DNA of 64,000 nt. Source: a virus. Location: IMG/VR virus record IMGVR_UViG_3300028920_000029, positions 1 through 64,000 of that record; one strand, 5' to 3'. The notes beneath the pieces are model-generated. The model was not told the origin of the DNA. It ran no database searches and saw only the letters and a list, made by a program, of their open reading frames with translations. Both the position numbers and the translations under genes were made by a program. Positions 1 through 8,057 of the stretch are shown in pieces (within the stretch, counting starts at the first letter, position 1; the number at the start of each line of letters is the position of its first letter).

Positions 1-745
1 ATAGTTGTTGTATTTCATCTGACGCCTTAGATGAAACGTTCTTTATCTTTGTTATCTCATCCATAATAATAACGTCCCATGTTTTTGGTAGGTTTTCTAT
101 TTCTATCCTAACAGTATCGTACGACATTATCCACAACCAATTAGACTCCATATCTGCCATACCTTCGTGGATCTTTGCCTTACGCTGAACAGCATTACCC
201 TCAACAATGTGAGCCTTTACTCCAGGACAAAACGAGAGTATTTTGTCTACCCAAGGCTTATGTATTTGGTTACTTTCACATACTATTAAACACTTAGAAC
301 CTTTAACTTTATGTAAAGCCATAGCGGCGTATAAAGAAATTATTGTCTTGCCCATCCCAACTTCCAGGGCTAGTAAGTATTTATGCATAAGAAATATTTG
401 ACTTACCACACTCTTTTGGTAGTCATATAACTTTGCCGTAAAGTTGTCCATCTCAGGAAAGTTGCAGCTAGAAACGTCTCCAGCCTTAAGTGACTTTAGT
501 AATTCTGTCTTACTCTTAAAATAGGTGTAAGCATCGTTAATCTTAGTATCTATATTAAATTGTTCCCCAGCTAATTTAAATATATTAAATAAATCATCTA
601 ACTCAGTAACTGGATAATACCAGCTCTTTCGGGCAGCAATCCACTTTCTAGACACACTATTCTTTACCAAGTCCCTAACTATTTGACTATCAGTACTTAT
701 ACGTGCCATACCTGGAAGCATAGCGTCGTACATAATCTCTGTCAT
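1..745 (-). CDS. SNF2/DEAD-like helicase, N-terminal part (truncated by window edge)
   Basis: The first 248 residues of a superfamily 2 helicase, read leftward and cut by the window edge. An ATG at 745 follows a GGAGGTGG ribosome binding site. Visible features are a Q-motif-like YQ (residues 109-110), Walker A EVGMGKT (128-134) and a motif II block DEITKIKN (229-236), which matches the DEAHxIKN pattern typical of SNF2/Rad54-type proteins. About 100 residues without a recognised domain precede the ATPase core. The family are ATP-driven DNA translocases. In phages they are usually linked to replication, recombination or DNA remodelling, so the placement beside a replication block fits. It is the only leftward gene here and is divergent from all the others. 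Confidence 0.85.
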   Translation of the reverse strand, partial: MTEIMYDAMLPGMARISTDSQIVRDLVKNSVSRKWIAARKSWYYPVTELDDLFNIFKLAGEQFNIDTKINDAYTYFKSKTELLKSLKAGDVSSCNFPEMDNFTAKLYDYQKSVVSQIFLMHKYLLALEVGMGKTIISLYAAMALHKVKGSKCLIVCESNQIHKPWVDKILSFCPGVKAHIVEGNAVQRKAKIHEGMADMESNWLWIMSYDTVRIEIENLPKTWDVIIMDEITKIKNVSSKASDEIQQL

Positions 746-763
746 AGACCACCTCCTACACGT

Positions 764-774
764 ATTATACCGAA
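764..774 (-). promoter_or_regulatory. Candidate leftward promoter motif TTCGGTATAAT
   Basis: Read leftward, TTTCGGTATAATAC contains a perfect TATAAT -10 box just upstream of the helicase ribosome binding site. The same 14 bases occur rightward in the hairpin ending at 1118, in mirror-image arrangement. No convincing -35 box is visible, so recognition may depend on an extended -10 or on a phage factor. Confidence 0.45.
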
Positions 775-811
775 ACATAGCAACATAAACTAGTGTTTCG
801 TATTATGGAAC

Positions 812-1118
812 AAGGTATACAAGTTGGAACATATGTTCCATAATGTGGAACTTGTAAGGTATTTTGTCAACCCGTCATTGATGGTACCATCAATGAGTAC
901 AATGGTACTCATTGGTACTCATTGAGTTCATTGGTATCATTGGACCAACCTATGCCAATGGACCAGCTGGGTTCATTGTCCGCGCGTCAATGGATACTTA
1001 AGTACCTAGATACTCTTTTAGTTAGTACTTAAGTATTACGTTCTACTACGTAGAACGTAATATGGGTCGGTAGACCGACCCATATTACGGATGGGTATTA
1101 TACCTTTCGGTATAATAC
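812..1118. repeat. Array of back-to-back inverted repeats in the divergent intergenic region
   Basis: The 406-base gap between the leftward helicase and the rightward genes has no ORF but is dense in palindromes. They are: TGGAACATATGTTCCA at 825-840, nested in wider arms TTATGGAAC and GTTCCATAA; the perfect 20-mer CATTGATGGTACCATCAATG at 876-895; AATGAGTAC/GTACTCATT at 892-913; TACTTAAGTAC at 995-1005 with GTACTTAAGTA at 1025-1035; a 12-bp stem at 1035-1061; a 15-bp stem with a 2-base loop at 1057-1088; and a 10-bp stem with TTTC loop at 1095-1118. Between 892 and 990 the word CATTG recurs many times. A replication origin, a multi-operator switch or a structured leader are all possible. Confidence 0.85.
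1106..1116 (+). promoter_or_regulatory. Candidate rightward promoter motif TTCGGTATAAT
   Basis: The same motif as on the leftward side, here forming the loop and right arm of the last hairpin of the array, 36 bases before the first rightward gene. TATAAT lies at 1111-1116 and no clear -35 box is present. Related copies occur at 33348-33358 and 47759-47769. Confidence 0.45.
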
Positions 1119-1151
1119 TAGTAGGAACATATAAAAGGACAGGAGGACAAT

Positions 1152-1688
1152 ATGTCTTGGGATACTATTAAAGCAATAAACCCAATTGTTTCGCGGCGCA
1201 AGCAGGCGGTGCGGTATATAAAAGATATTCTTATGACTAAGTATAACTTCCCGTATAACGCCTCAGTATTTCAGTTGGACTTCTATAGGCTGTTAAAGAC
1301 TATGGAGTCAGTTCACGAGATGAGTCCATCAGAGATACTGTTAATAATATCCAAGAATCCCTCACTTGTCAATTATATATACAGAAGAAAATATAAGGCG
1401 CTTAAGGATGCCTTGTTGCAGGGTTCTGGAAATGAGAAAAATAGGTTGACAACGTTTGTAACTTTAGTGTATGATTCATACTACAAGAACAAAAGTATTT
1501 TTAAGGCGTTGTTGGAAGTTAGGAAATATCCTTACGATAACTTTAAGAATTTAAAGTTACTAAGTGTTGTAAAGAAAAACTATCCGTTCGTGTTTAGTGA
1601 GGACCACCTAAAGCACGTCAAAGAGAAACTGGACGTGTGTAAGTATGCGGTGTTACTAACCGAGAACGGAATTAAGGAGAGGTACTGA
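1152..1688 (+). CDS. Hypothetical protein, first rightward gene
   Basis: A 178-residue basic, mostly helical protein that I do not recognise. It is rich in Lys, Tyr and Leu, and has no signal peptide, membrane segment or Cys cluster. The start follows GGACAGGAGGACAAT, an excellent ribosome binding site. It is the first gene after the inverted-repeat region, and its stop overlaps the next start (ATGA), so the two are probably translationally coupled. By position it may be expressed early. No function can be assigned. Confidence 0.7.
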   Translation: MSWDTIKAINPIVSRRKQAVRYIKDILMTKYNFPYNASVFQLDFYRLLKTMESVHEMSPSEILLIISKNPSLVNYIYRRKYKALKDALLQGSGNEKNRLTTFVTLVYDSYYKNKSIFKALLEVRKYPYDNFKNLKLLSVVKKNYPFVFSEDHLKHVKEKLDVCKYAVLLTENGIKERY

Positions 1689-2308
1689 TGAAGTTGAGTT
1701 ATGAAACATTTCTGGTTAACGATGTACTGCCAGATGACTTATTAGACTATGACCCAGATTTTAGTATTAAAGAATTCTTATCGAGGAAGAGAAGTTTTCT
1801 TTCCAAGTTAGCGGTAGAGGGGTCAGATCTTTTATATCCAGATTGGCTTGACGCAGTTTGTTGTGAGAACAACTTAAACCCAAAAGTTATTCTTGTGAAC
1901 CTACAGAAAGAGCAGAGTTTAGTTACAAAGAAATCAAAACCACCAGAGAAGATTATGAAGCGTGCTCTAGGTTTCGGTATGACTGATAGTGGGGACATAG
2001 AAAAGTATTACGGGTTTGCTAAGCAGAACATTGCAGCCATTAAGTGGTACAATAAGAATATAAGTTCGGCGTCAAGGAAACTTAGTGAAGGTAAGAAACT
2101 CTCAATTACTGTAGACGCTGGACTACTGAAGTTAACTACGGCAACAGTAAACACCTACTTGCTTTATAAATATACTCCATGGACGGGTGCTCCAGGTTCT
2201 TACTATGCTAGAAAGTGGGGTATACACGGAGTATACTTATTTTGGAAACTATGGAAGCAGTGGTGGAGAAAGGATTTAAAGAAATATAACCACGTAGATT
2301 TTAGTTGA
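1688..2308 (+). CDS. Lysozyme-like/transglycosylase-fold protein, putative cell-wall hydrolase
   Basis: A 206-residue protein whose middle reads NPKVILVNLQKEQSL (64-78), then RALGFGMTDSG (92-102), YYGFAKQNIAA and YLLYKYTPWTGAP, and ends with YLFWKLWKQWW. This order (LQKEQSL, GFG..DSG, GF..Q, YxYTP, FW.....W) matches a lysozyme-like family often found attached to bacterial surface proteins. Glu75 is the probable catalytic acid. I see no signal peptide, so release would need a holin or membrane damage. It is coupled by ATGA overlap to the preceding gene and followed by a good promoter. A second, different wall hydrolase lies at 25523. Its role in lysis or entry is inferred. Confidence 0.65.
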   Translation: MKLSYETFLVNDVLPDDLLDYDPDFSIKEFLSRKRSFLSKLAVEGSDLLYPDWLDAVCCENNLNPKVILVNLQKEQSLVTKKSKPPEKIMKRALGFGMTDSGDIEKYYGFAKQNIAAIKWYNKNISSASRKLSEGKKLSITVDAGLLKLTTATVNTYLLYKYTPWTGAPGSYYARKWGIHGVYLFWKLWKQWWRKDLKKYNHVDFS

Positions 2309-2334
2309 CATTGACAGTAATTTTAATGTATTAT
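2305..2334 (+). promoter_or_regulatory. Sigma-70-type promoter
   Basis: A perfect TTGACA (2305-2310), an 18-base spacer and TATTAT (2329-2334) preceded directly by TG. It overlaps the end of the lysozyme-like gene and lies 22 bases before the next start. TTGACA is repeated at 2311-2316, but at that position the spacing would be too short. Confidence 0.65.
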
Positions 2335-2356
2335 TAATTCATTGAAGGAGGAGCTT

Positions 2357-2476
2357 ATGAAAACTTATTTTAGTTGTCCAAGTTGCAAATTTAAAATCTC
2401 GCCAGAAATGAAAGCAGCGATTAAAGAAGGTAAATGTCCGTCATGTGGAAAGGAGATAGAGGTTAAGGATATTTAA
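2357..2476 (+). CDS. 39-residue zinc-ribbon protein
   Basis: A small ORF starting ATG after GGAGGAGCTT, with two CPSC/SCPSC-type knuckles: C7-x2-C10 and C28-x2-C31. This is a minimal zinc ribbon, and in phages such proteins are often regulators or nucleic-acid-binding accessories. It has its own promoter. Its TAA stop is in the same frame as the next ORF, with no other stop over the 49 codons between them (see findings), so a longer readthrough product is conceivable. Confidence 0.7.
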   Translation: MKTYFSCPSCKFKISPEMKAAIKEGKCPSCGKEIEVKDI

Positions 2477-2623
2477 TCCGTATTTCTTTTATTACAGACC
2501 TGTGAGGAACTAAAGCTTCCACTATCATCCGCCGACCTACAAAGATTCATTACGGTATTCTTAAAAGATAAGCTTGGTTGTTCGTTTCCTGATATCACTA
2601 TCGAGGAAAGCCTTCAGGATAAG

Positions 2624-2998
2624 ATGGCCATAGCAGCGCAGAAAAGAGAATACACACCTAAGAAAAAACCCGCACCTCAGCCACCAGTTGAGGAGTACGA
2701 TGAAGAGGATATAGAAGATGATGTTGTGTATCCAAGTGCGGAAGATGAGGAAGCGTACGCACCAACCGCTCCTAGTAGACCTGTAGCTCCTAAGAAAAAA
2801 GGTCCGAAGGTTTTGCCTCCTGACCCGTCCAAACTAACCAGAGGTAAGGAAGATAAAGGTATAACATTTTTAGGTAATGATGAAGTTCAGCGGGGGGTTA
2901 ACATATCAGGTAGTAGAACTACCGCCGATGACATTAACGCCGCAGCTGAGGCAGAAGCAAAAAGACCTAGTCCTAAAAAGAATAAAAACGTAGTGTAA
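2624..2998 (+). CDS. Hypothetical acidic/Pro-rich disordered protein
   Basis: A 124-residue low-complexity protein with alternating Lys-Pro blocks (KKKPAPQPP) and a strongly acidic stretch (EEYDEEDIEDDVV), ending in Lys-rich sequence. Probably disordered, with no recognised family. The ATG at 2624 has only a weak AGGA five bases upstream. The frame is open for 49 further codons back to the preceding gene's TAA, and those codons encode a plausible globular segment (residues like ELKLPLSSADLQRF and LQDK) without any ATG, GTG or TTG. The true N-terminus is therefore uncertain. Confidence 0.6.
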   Translation: MAIAAQKREYTPKKKPAPQPPVEEYDEEDIEDDVVYPSAEDEEAYAPTAPSRPVAPKKKGPKVLPPDPSKLTRGKEDKGITFLGNDEVQRGVNISGSRTTADDINAAAEAEAKRPSPKKNKNVV

Positions 2999-3011
2999 GA
3001 AAGGATATGAT

Positions 3012-3869
3012 ATGGCAGATACAGTTTATGTTGTTGGTTACCAACCAATAGAAACGGTTACACGTAAGTTAAAGATTGTTGACGTCCTTAACTTAGTTAT
3101 ATCAAAGGGGTTAATATCTAATAATATTTTAACTGATGTAGCCAATCATTTATCGACTATAGTTGCGTCAATGGATGACTCAGATTACATACTATTAAAC
3201 TCGGCGCACAACATGAATCTTTTATATGGGTTGTCTAGCCCAAGCGTATTTGTTTACGACCCGTCCATTTCAGCTACTGAGAGAGAACTAACGTCTATAG
3301 TTAGGAACTTACTAATTGGGTTAGGTAGTAACAATACCGCACGATTGTACAGAGATTCTTTAAACAACATAAGGTCTGGAATTACAGAACTAAAAGATCA
3401 GATACCAGCAGATACATATTTTAACCTATTGACTTTACTTACAGATCTTAATAAGTCGGATGTAGAGTCGTTGAATAAATATATATTATCATTAACAAAA
3501 GAAGCTAAGAAGCCGTTTACTAAGAGAGCTATTTACGTGGGAGATGTTATTGACCCAGAGTTTTTTAAGAACTTAGAGGACAGTGGCGTCCACGTCGTTA
3601 AGTATTATCCGTACGAGAACTTCTTACTTCCAGTAGATAGTATGGTTAAGAGTTATTTTAATAACTCGTATTACAACAGAATTTTACTCCACACGAAGAC
3701 CGAGCTCAGAACTGCCCTATTAGAGTATGCCCCGCAGATGTTGATTATCAACCCAGGAGGCATTTACCTAACAGAGATGGAAGCTGATCATTTAGTGGAG
3801 ACGTTTAAGAATGATGTTACGGTTTACAAACTACCAGGAATTTACAAAGGAGTGTCACTACAAACATGA
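3012..3869 (+). CDS. Hypothetical protein
   Basis: A 285-residue protein of mixed alpha/beta character. It begins with a beta strand (TVYVVGYQPIE), has a helical middle (about 25-165), then a second alpha/beta half starting RAIYVGDVIDPEFF. The C-terminal half looks like a Rossmann-type sandwich (strands VVKYYP, RILLHT, MLIINPGGIY), but I see no nucleotide-binding signature. A start after AAGAAAGGATATG-like sequence and an ATGA overlap with the next gene suggest coupling. Function unknown. The position just upstream of DNA polymerase suggests a DNA metabolism accessory, which is only inference. Confidence 0.7.
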   Translation: MADTVYVVGYQPIETVTRKLKIVDVLNLVISKGLISNNILTDVANHLSTIVASMDDSDYILLNSAHNMNLLYGLSSPSVFVYDPSISATERELTSIVRNLLIGLGSNNTARLYRDSLNNIRSGITELKDQIPADTYFNLLTLLTDLNKSDVESLNKYILSLTKEAKKPFTKRAIYVGDVIDPEFFKNLEDSGVHVVKYYPYENFLLPVDSMVKSYFNNSYYNRILLHTKTELRTALLEYAPQMLIINPGGIYLTEMEADHLVETFKNDVTVYKLPGIYKGVSLQT

Positions 3870-4285
3870 TCCCAGACAAGAAGCTTTTTATTGATCCGTT
3901 TATCGGTGTAGTTAAAGTTGTAACTCCTAAAGATGAGGCGTGGCTTTCGACTGTTAACAAGAAATTTGAAGAACTTCCGACGATTGATGAGTTTGTAGTT
4001 TTTTTAAATGGTATGTACCACACGTGTTCTTGCTTCGGTAAGTTTGCGATGTACAACAAATGGTTGTATCCAAAACTACCAGAGGAAACAGCGATACCTA
4101 AGAAACAGAGAACGGTCGTAGATGCTAAGTTGCATTCAGTGTTTATGAAATGTAATACAAAGTGTTCTAGATGTAAGTTGTATGATAAGTGTATTGAAGT
4201 AGACCTGGAGCGTGAGGAATTATCTGTGCTATGGTTTAATTTATACATAGAACAAGGAAAAAACTTTTTTGAAAGGAGGTTCTAA
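3866..4285 (+). CDS. Hypothetical Cys-cluster protein
   Basis: A 139-residue protein with a C-terminal cysteine cluster C-x3-C-x2-C-x6-C (from CNTKCSRCKLYDKC) and two further cysteines in TCSC. This could bind zinc or an iron-sulfur cluster. The spacing resembles the short Cys clusters of family 4 uracil-DNA glycosylases, but no catalytic motif is present. Its start overlaps the preceding stop by four bases and it is followed within 2 bases by the next gene. Probably part of the replication operon, function unknown. Confidence 0.65.
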   Translation: MIPDKKLFIDPFIGVVKVVTPKDEAWLSTVNKKFEELPTIDEFVVFLNGMYHTCSCFGKFAMYNKWLYPKLPEETAIPKKQRTVVDAKLHSVFMKCNTKCSRCKLYDKCIEVDLEREELSVLWFNLYIEQGKNFFERRF

Positions 4286-4287
4286 CT

Positions 4288-4563
4288 ATGACATTGAACA
4301 GTATGGGAGGAGATTTTGAAGGAAACGTAGATAAGGTGGATAAGGATAGATATTTTATTATTGATATGATAGGTATCAATCCTACAAGACCAGGAAATCT
4401 ACAGCCTAGGATTGTTGTATCTAATGCTACTAAGGCGGATATGGATAAGATTAAGGCTGGAGAGGTAAAAATACCTGACCCGATGATTGGCGCTAAACAG
4501 AGAATAACTGTTAAGGTAAGCTCTGTGCGAGATCTCGGTATTAAAGAAGTTCCGAAGGGATAG
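4288..4563 (+). CDS. Hypothetical small protein upstream of DNA polymerase
   Basis: A 91-residue protein with a strong ribosome binding site (GAAAGGAGGTTCTAACT). Predicted beta strands around YFIIDMIGI and RIVVSN, followed by RITVKVSSVRDL, suggest a compact beta-rich fold, possibly OB-like, but there is no diagnostic motif. It ends one base before the DNA polymerase start, so the two are almost certainly co-translated. A nucleic-acid-binding accessory role is a guess from context. Confidence 0.6.
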   Translation: MTLNSMGGDFEGNVDKVDKDRYFIIDMIGINPTRPGNLQPRIVVSNATKADMDKIKAGEVKIPDPMIGAKQRITVKVSSVRDLGIKEVPKG

Positions 4564-4564
4564 C

Positions 4565-7147
4565 ATGGCTAAGAAGAAAAAGAAAGATAAAGTACAGGCA
4601 TTAGCGATAGATAAGGAAAACTTTTCTTGTGTTAGGTGTGACCTACATAAGACTAAGACTAACTATGTGTTTCCTCACGGAAATATGGATGGAAAGATAT
4701 TGCTTATAGGGGAAGCTCCAGGGAAGGAAGAAGATGTTATGGGCCAGCCCTTTGTCGGTAGGGCTGGCTCTTTACTTCGTAAGGCAGTAGAAAAGGCTGG
4801 TATTGACCCTAGTGAGATAAACATACACAACTGCTGTATGTGTCGCCCACCACAAAATAGGCAGCCATCTAAGACAGAGCTTGAAGCATGCAATCCTTAT
4901 CTTCGTTGGGTTATTGAAAATATGCCAAATCTTAAGTTGGTGGTACTTTTAGGGGCTACCGCACTACAGGCGGTTCTTAAGCTTAAAAAGATTACAGAGA
5001 AGAGAGGAAGTTTAATTGAGAAGGATGGTATGTATTATCTTCCAATGCTCCATCCAGCAGCGATACTTCGTAATATGAATAACCTACCGTTATTTGAAAG
5101 AGACTTTGTATTTGCCCAAGAGATACTATCTGGAGATATTAAGTCTGGGACGTATAACACGGTTAAGAAGATGGATGAGTTTAAGGCGTTGGCTGAAGAA
5201 TTAGTTAAGAGCGATGTAGTTGCTGTTGATATTGAAACGTCTTCGCAGGATGACGGTAGTTTTTCTAACTTTATTAATGACGATATTATTGGTATATCTT
5301 TTGCGTGGAAGGAGTACGAGGGTTGGTATATCCCATTTATAGCTGAGGGGGAGGAGTTATGGAAGAAAGACGAAAAGGAATATATTATTTCTGAATTACG
5401 TAAGGTTCTCAAAATGGAAGGTAAGAAGTTAGTATTTCATAATGGTAAGTTTGACGTTAATTTTTTACGTAAAAGGTTTGACTTAAATTTATATGATGAC
5501 TACAAACACGGCGGTAAGATACGATTTCCGTTTTACTTTGACACTATGCTAGCGCACCAACTCCTAAATGAAAACCAACCCCATGATCTTAAGTGGTTGT
5601 TGAGGGGATACTCAGATATGGCTTTTTACGAGAAAGACCTTAAGATGTTTATTAAAGATAATAAAATAAAAGATTATGGGATGATACCACTTGATATTAT
5701 ATCTAAGTACGCTGCTGCTGACGCAGACGGGACACTAAGGCTATACAATAAATTTTCGAAGAGTATAGTGGATGAAGGTTTTGCGGGTTTATTTTTTGGA
5801 TTAATTATGCCGTTGTGTATGGTTCTATGTGACGTTGAGTATGTCGGGGTTAAGATGTCAAAAACGCTTATGGAAAGTTTAGAGATAAGTTTAAGTAAGA
5901 AGATAGATGATCACAAGTCTAAGATATATCATTTAGCGGGTGAAACATTTAATATTAATTCTAGGCAGCAGTTAGGAAATATACTATTTTATAAGTTGAA
6001 GTTACCTATGCCAGAAAAGAAAACTGCTTCTGGTCAGATATCCACCGATGCAGAGGTGCTAAAAGGTTTGGTTGATAATCATAAAATAGTGGAAGAGCTT
6101 TTAAAGTACTATGAAGTTAAGAAGCTTCACTCAACTTATATAGTTAGTAATCTAAAGAAACTTGATACGGACGATAGGATACATACAAGTTACAAGCAGC
6201 ACGTTGTAGTTACTGGAAGGTTAAGTTCCGCGCATCCAAACCTTCAGAATATACCAGCTCAGGCTGAGTTTAGGAAACTGTTTATTGCCGAGGAAGGGCA
6301 CTCATTTATTATTTCAGACTACTCACAGATAGAACTAAGGGTTATGGCTACGTTTTCTAAGGACCCAGATCTTGTACAGGCTTTTGAATCTGGAGGAGAT
6401 ATTCATACTGAAGTTGCTAAGAAGATTCTTAATAAGCAGGATGGAGATATAATATCTTCAGAAGAGCGAAGATTGGCTAAGACAATTAACTTTGGTCTTG
6501 TGTATGGTATGGGGCCGCTAACATTAGCAGAAAGATTAAATGTATCTATGGAGGACGCAGAAAGATTTTTAAGTACTTACTTTGCTCGGTTTAAGCAAGT
6601 AGCACAGTATCAAAAAGATATAAAGATGTTTGCTAAGAAGAATGGTTATGTTACTACGTTGTTAGGAAGAAAGAGGCGTCTAATAGATATAGATTCAGAT
6701 GTTAGGGGTAAGAGAATGGAAGCGGAGAGGCAGGCATTGAACAGTGGTATACAGGGAACTGCTTCCGAATGTACTAATTTAGCTGCAGTTAAGATATATT
6801 TTGCGTTTAAGGAAGCTAAGATACCCGCCAAGCTCGTACTAACTGTTCACGATGAGTTGGTATACTCTGTTCCAAACGAACACATTCAAGAGGCATCAAA
6901 AATAATTTATAATGTTATGCGTAGCACGGCAGAGAATCTATTAAAGTTACGAGTTGAAGTTGACCAATCTATTAATGATAAGTGGGTCGAGCTTAAGCCT
7001 ACACCGCCGCCAGATAAGATTGAGAAGGATAAAAAGTATGTTGAGGATTATCTTGAAGAGCTTAAGTTACCCAGAGACATGTTTAGTGCTATTGTAGAAA
7101 ACTATAACAAAGAAGTTAACACTTCAGAAAGGGGTAGTACACAATGA
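4565..7147 (+). CDS. polA: DNA polymerase I (family A) with N-terminal family 4 uracil-DNA glycosylase-like domain
   Basis: An 860-residue replicative polymerase. Residues about 20-190 form a uracil-DNA glycosylase family 4 domain, with C22-x2-C25 and C93/C109 as likely Fe-S ligands, motif GEAPGKEED (49-57) and the HPAAILR motif (163-169). A DEDDy 3'-5' proofreading exonuclease follows: DIE at 222-224, FHNGKFD around 291-297 and Y382-x3-D386. The polymerase core has motif A DYSQIELR (585-592), motif B with R636, K639, F643 and Y647, and motif C VHDE (761-764). The family synthesises DNA with proofreading. UDG-PolA fusions are known in some phages such as the SPO1 group. Its stop overlaps the SSB start (ATGA), so expression is coupled. 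Confidence 0.95.
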   Translation: MAKKKKKDKVQALAIDKENFSCVRCDLHKTKTNYVFPHGNMDGKILLIGEAPGKEEDVMGQPFVGRAGSLLRKAVEKAGIDPSEINIHNCCMCRPPQNRQPSKTELEACNPYLRWVIENMPNLKLVVLLGATALQAVLKLKKITEKRGSLIEKDGMYYLPMLHPAAILRNMNNLPLFERDFVFAQEILSGDIKSGTYNTVKKMDEFKALAEELVKSDVVAVDIETSSQDDGSFSNFINDDIIGISFAWKEYEGWYIPFIAEGEELWKKDEKEYIISELRKVLKMEGKKLVFHNGKFDVNFLRKRFDLNLYDDYKHGGKIRFPFYFDTMLAHQLLNENQPHDLKWLLRGYSDMAFYEKDLKMFIKDNKIKDYGMIPLDIISKYAAADADGTLRLYNKFSKSIVDEGFAGLFFGLIMPLCMVLCDVEYVGVKMSKTLMESLEISLSKKIDDHKSKIYHLAGETFNINSRQQLGNILFYKLKLPMPEKKTASGQISTDAEVLKGLVDNHKIVEELLKYYEVKKLHSTYIVSNLKKLDTDDRIHTSYKQHVVVTGRLSSAHPNLQNIPAQAEFRKLFIAEEGHSFIISDYSQIELRVMATFSKDPDLVQAFESGGDIHTEVAKKILNKQDGDIISSEERRLAKTINFGLVYGMGPLTLAERLNVSMEDAERFLSTYFARFKQVAQYQKDIKMFAKKNGYVTTLLGRKRRLIDIDSDVRGKRMEAERQALNSGIQGTASECTNLAAVKIYFAFKEAKIPAKLVLTVHDELVYSVPNEHIQEASKIIYNVMRSTAENLLKLRVEVDQSINDKWVELKPTPPPDKIEKDKKYVEDYLEELKLPRDMFSAIVENYNKEVNTSERGSTQ

Positions 7148-8007
7148 GTTGGGATGATGTAAGTAAGAATGATGGTTCTGCACCAGGAAAGGAACGTAAA
7201 CAGTTTCTTAAGGTGGAGACCGAAAAAAAGGTTAGGGTTTTAACTGCTCCCGAAATCTTTTACAAGCATTGGACGGGAACAACACTCGGTACAATGACCA
7301 CTGTTAAGTGTCCTGGTAGGGACAAGTGTATGGTGTGTCAGCGTAAACCAGATCAGCCTCCTCGCAAAAGAGGTATTATGGTTGTTCTTGACAGGTCTGA
7401 TGAGCAGTTAAAGTTTTATGATGCTCCGAATACAGTATTAGGGCACCTTAAAGCGTTTCATGAGGACCAATCCTGGGGTCCACTTCATGGATATGACGTA
7501 ACCATAAAAAAGAACGGTACAGGAAGACGTACAGACTACCAGGTTATGCCAAATCCACACAGCGCGTTGCCAGAAGACATTATGGCTAAGGTAAGAGCTG
7601 AGTTGGAAACGTTTGACTTGGTAGCTTTTGCAAGGCCACATACTCCAGAAGAGATTTTAGACATCATTAACGGACGTCCAAAATCTCAAAAGAATGTGGC
7701 TTCACAGTTTAACGTAAACGCAGGTTCAACATCACCGCCTGCACCAGCGCCTAGTGTTGCTCCAGTAAGTGTGGCGCCGAGCAACGTAACGCCGCCGACA
7801 GGTCCAGTACAGCCAGTGCAACCAGTACAGCCTGTACAACCAGTTACACCTGCGCCGTCAGCAGCTCCGCAGGCACCGCCTGCAGTGTCTCCGACACCCG
7901 CGCAGCCCGCGGCTCCTGCTCCGCCACCACCGAGTACGAATCCGCCGAATGCTGGCGGTGATGGTACTAAGACAACCGACGATCCATTCTTTAATAACTT
8001 TCTTTAA
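7144..8007 (+). CDS. ssb: Single-stranded DNA-binding protein (gp32/SSB-like)
   Basis: 287 residues. The N-terminal 190 residues resemble phage gp32-type ssDNA-binding proteins: a KKVRVLTAP strand, a knuckle with C56, C62 and C65, and VVLDRSD...LKFYDAP strands. A low-complexity Pro/Ala/Val linker follows (about 196-275, with VQP repeats). The protein ends in an acidic, aromatic tip DDPFFNNFL, resembling the SSB C-terminal peptide that recruits partner proteins. It would coat ssDNA at the fork. Its start overlaps the polymerase stop, consistent with a replisome operon, and a strong hairpin follows. The family call rests on motif order and tail, not on a database match. Confidence 0.8.
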   Translation: MSWDDVSKNDGSAPGKERKQFLKVETEKKVRVLTAPEIFYKHWTGTTLGTMTTVKCPGRDKCMVCQRKPDQPPRKRGIMVVLDRSDEQLKFYDAPNTVLGHLKAFHEDQSWGPLHGYDVTIKKNGTGRRTDYQVMPNPHSALPEDIMAKVRAELETFDLVAFARPHTPEEILDIINGRPKSQKNVASQFNVNAGSTSPPAPAPSVAPVSVAPSNVTPPTGPVQPVQPVQPVQPVTPAPSAAPQAPPAVSPTPAQPAAPAPPPPSTNPPNAGGDGTKTTDDPFFNNFL

Positions 8008-8016
8008 AGGATAAGT

Positions 8017-8042
8017 TTATGGGGACCTTCGGGTCCCCATAA
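8017..8042 (+). terminator. Strong UUCG hairpin after the SSB gene
   Basis: A perfect 11-bp stem, TTATGGGGACC and GGTCCCCATAA, capped by a TTCG tetraloop. It is followed by CAAAAAGG, not a T-run, so it is a poor intrinsic terminator. It may instead protect or process the mRNA 3' of the polymerase-SSB genes, or partly attenuate transcription. Confidence 0.6.
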
Positions 8043-8057
8043 CAAAAAGGAGATAAC

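Noticed and set aside
2474-2476. Reassigned TAA stop codon
   Set aside because: TAA, TAG and TGA all end many genes here at the expected positions, so a changed genetic code is not supported. Local readthrough remains possible.
3012-3869. 2-hydroxyacyl-CoA dehydratase-like fold for the 285-residue protein
   Set aside because: The C-terminal alpha/beta half is vaguely similar, but the cluster-binding cysteines are missing. Left as hypothetical.
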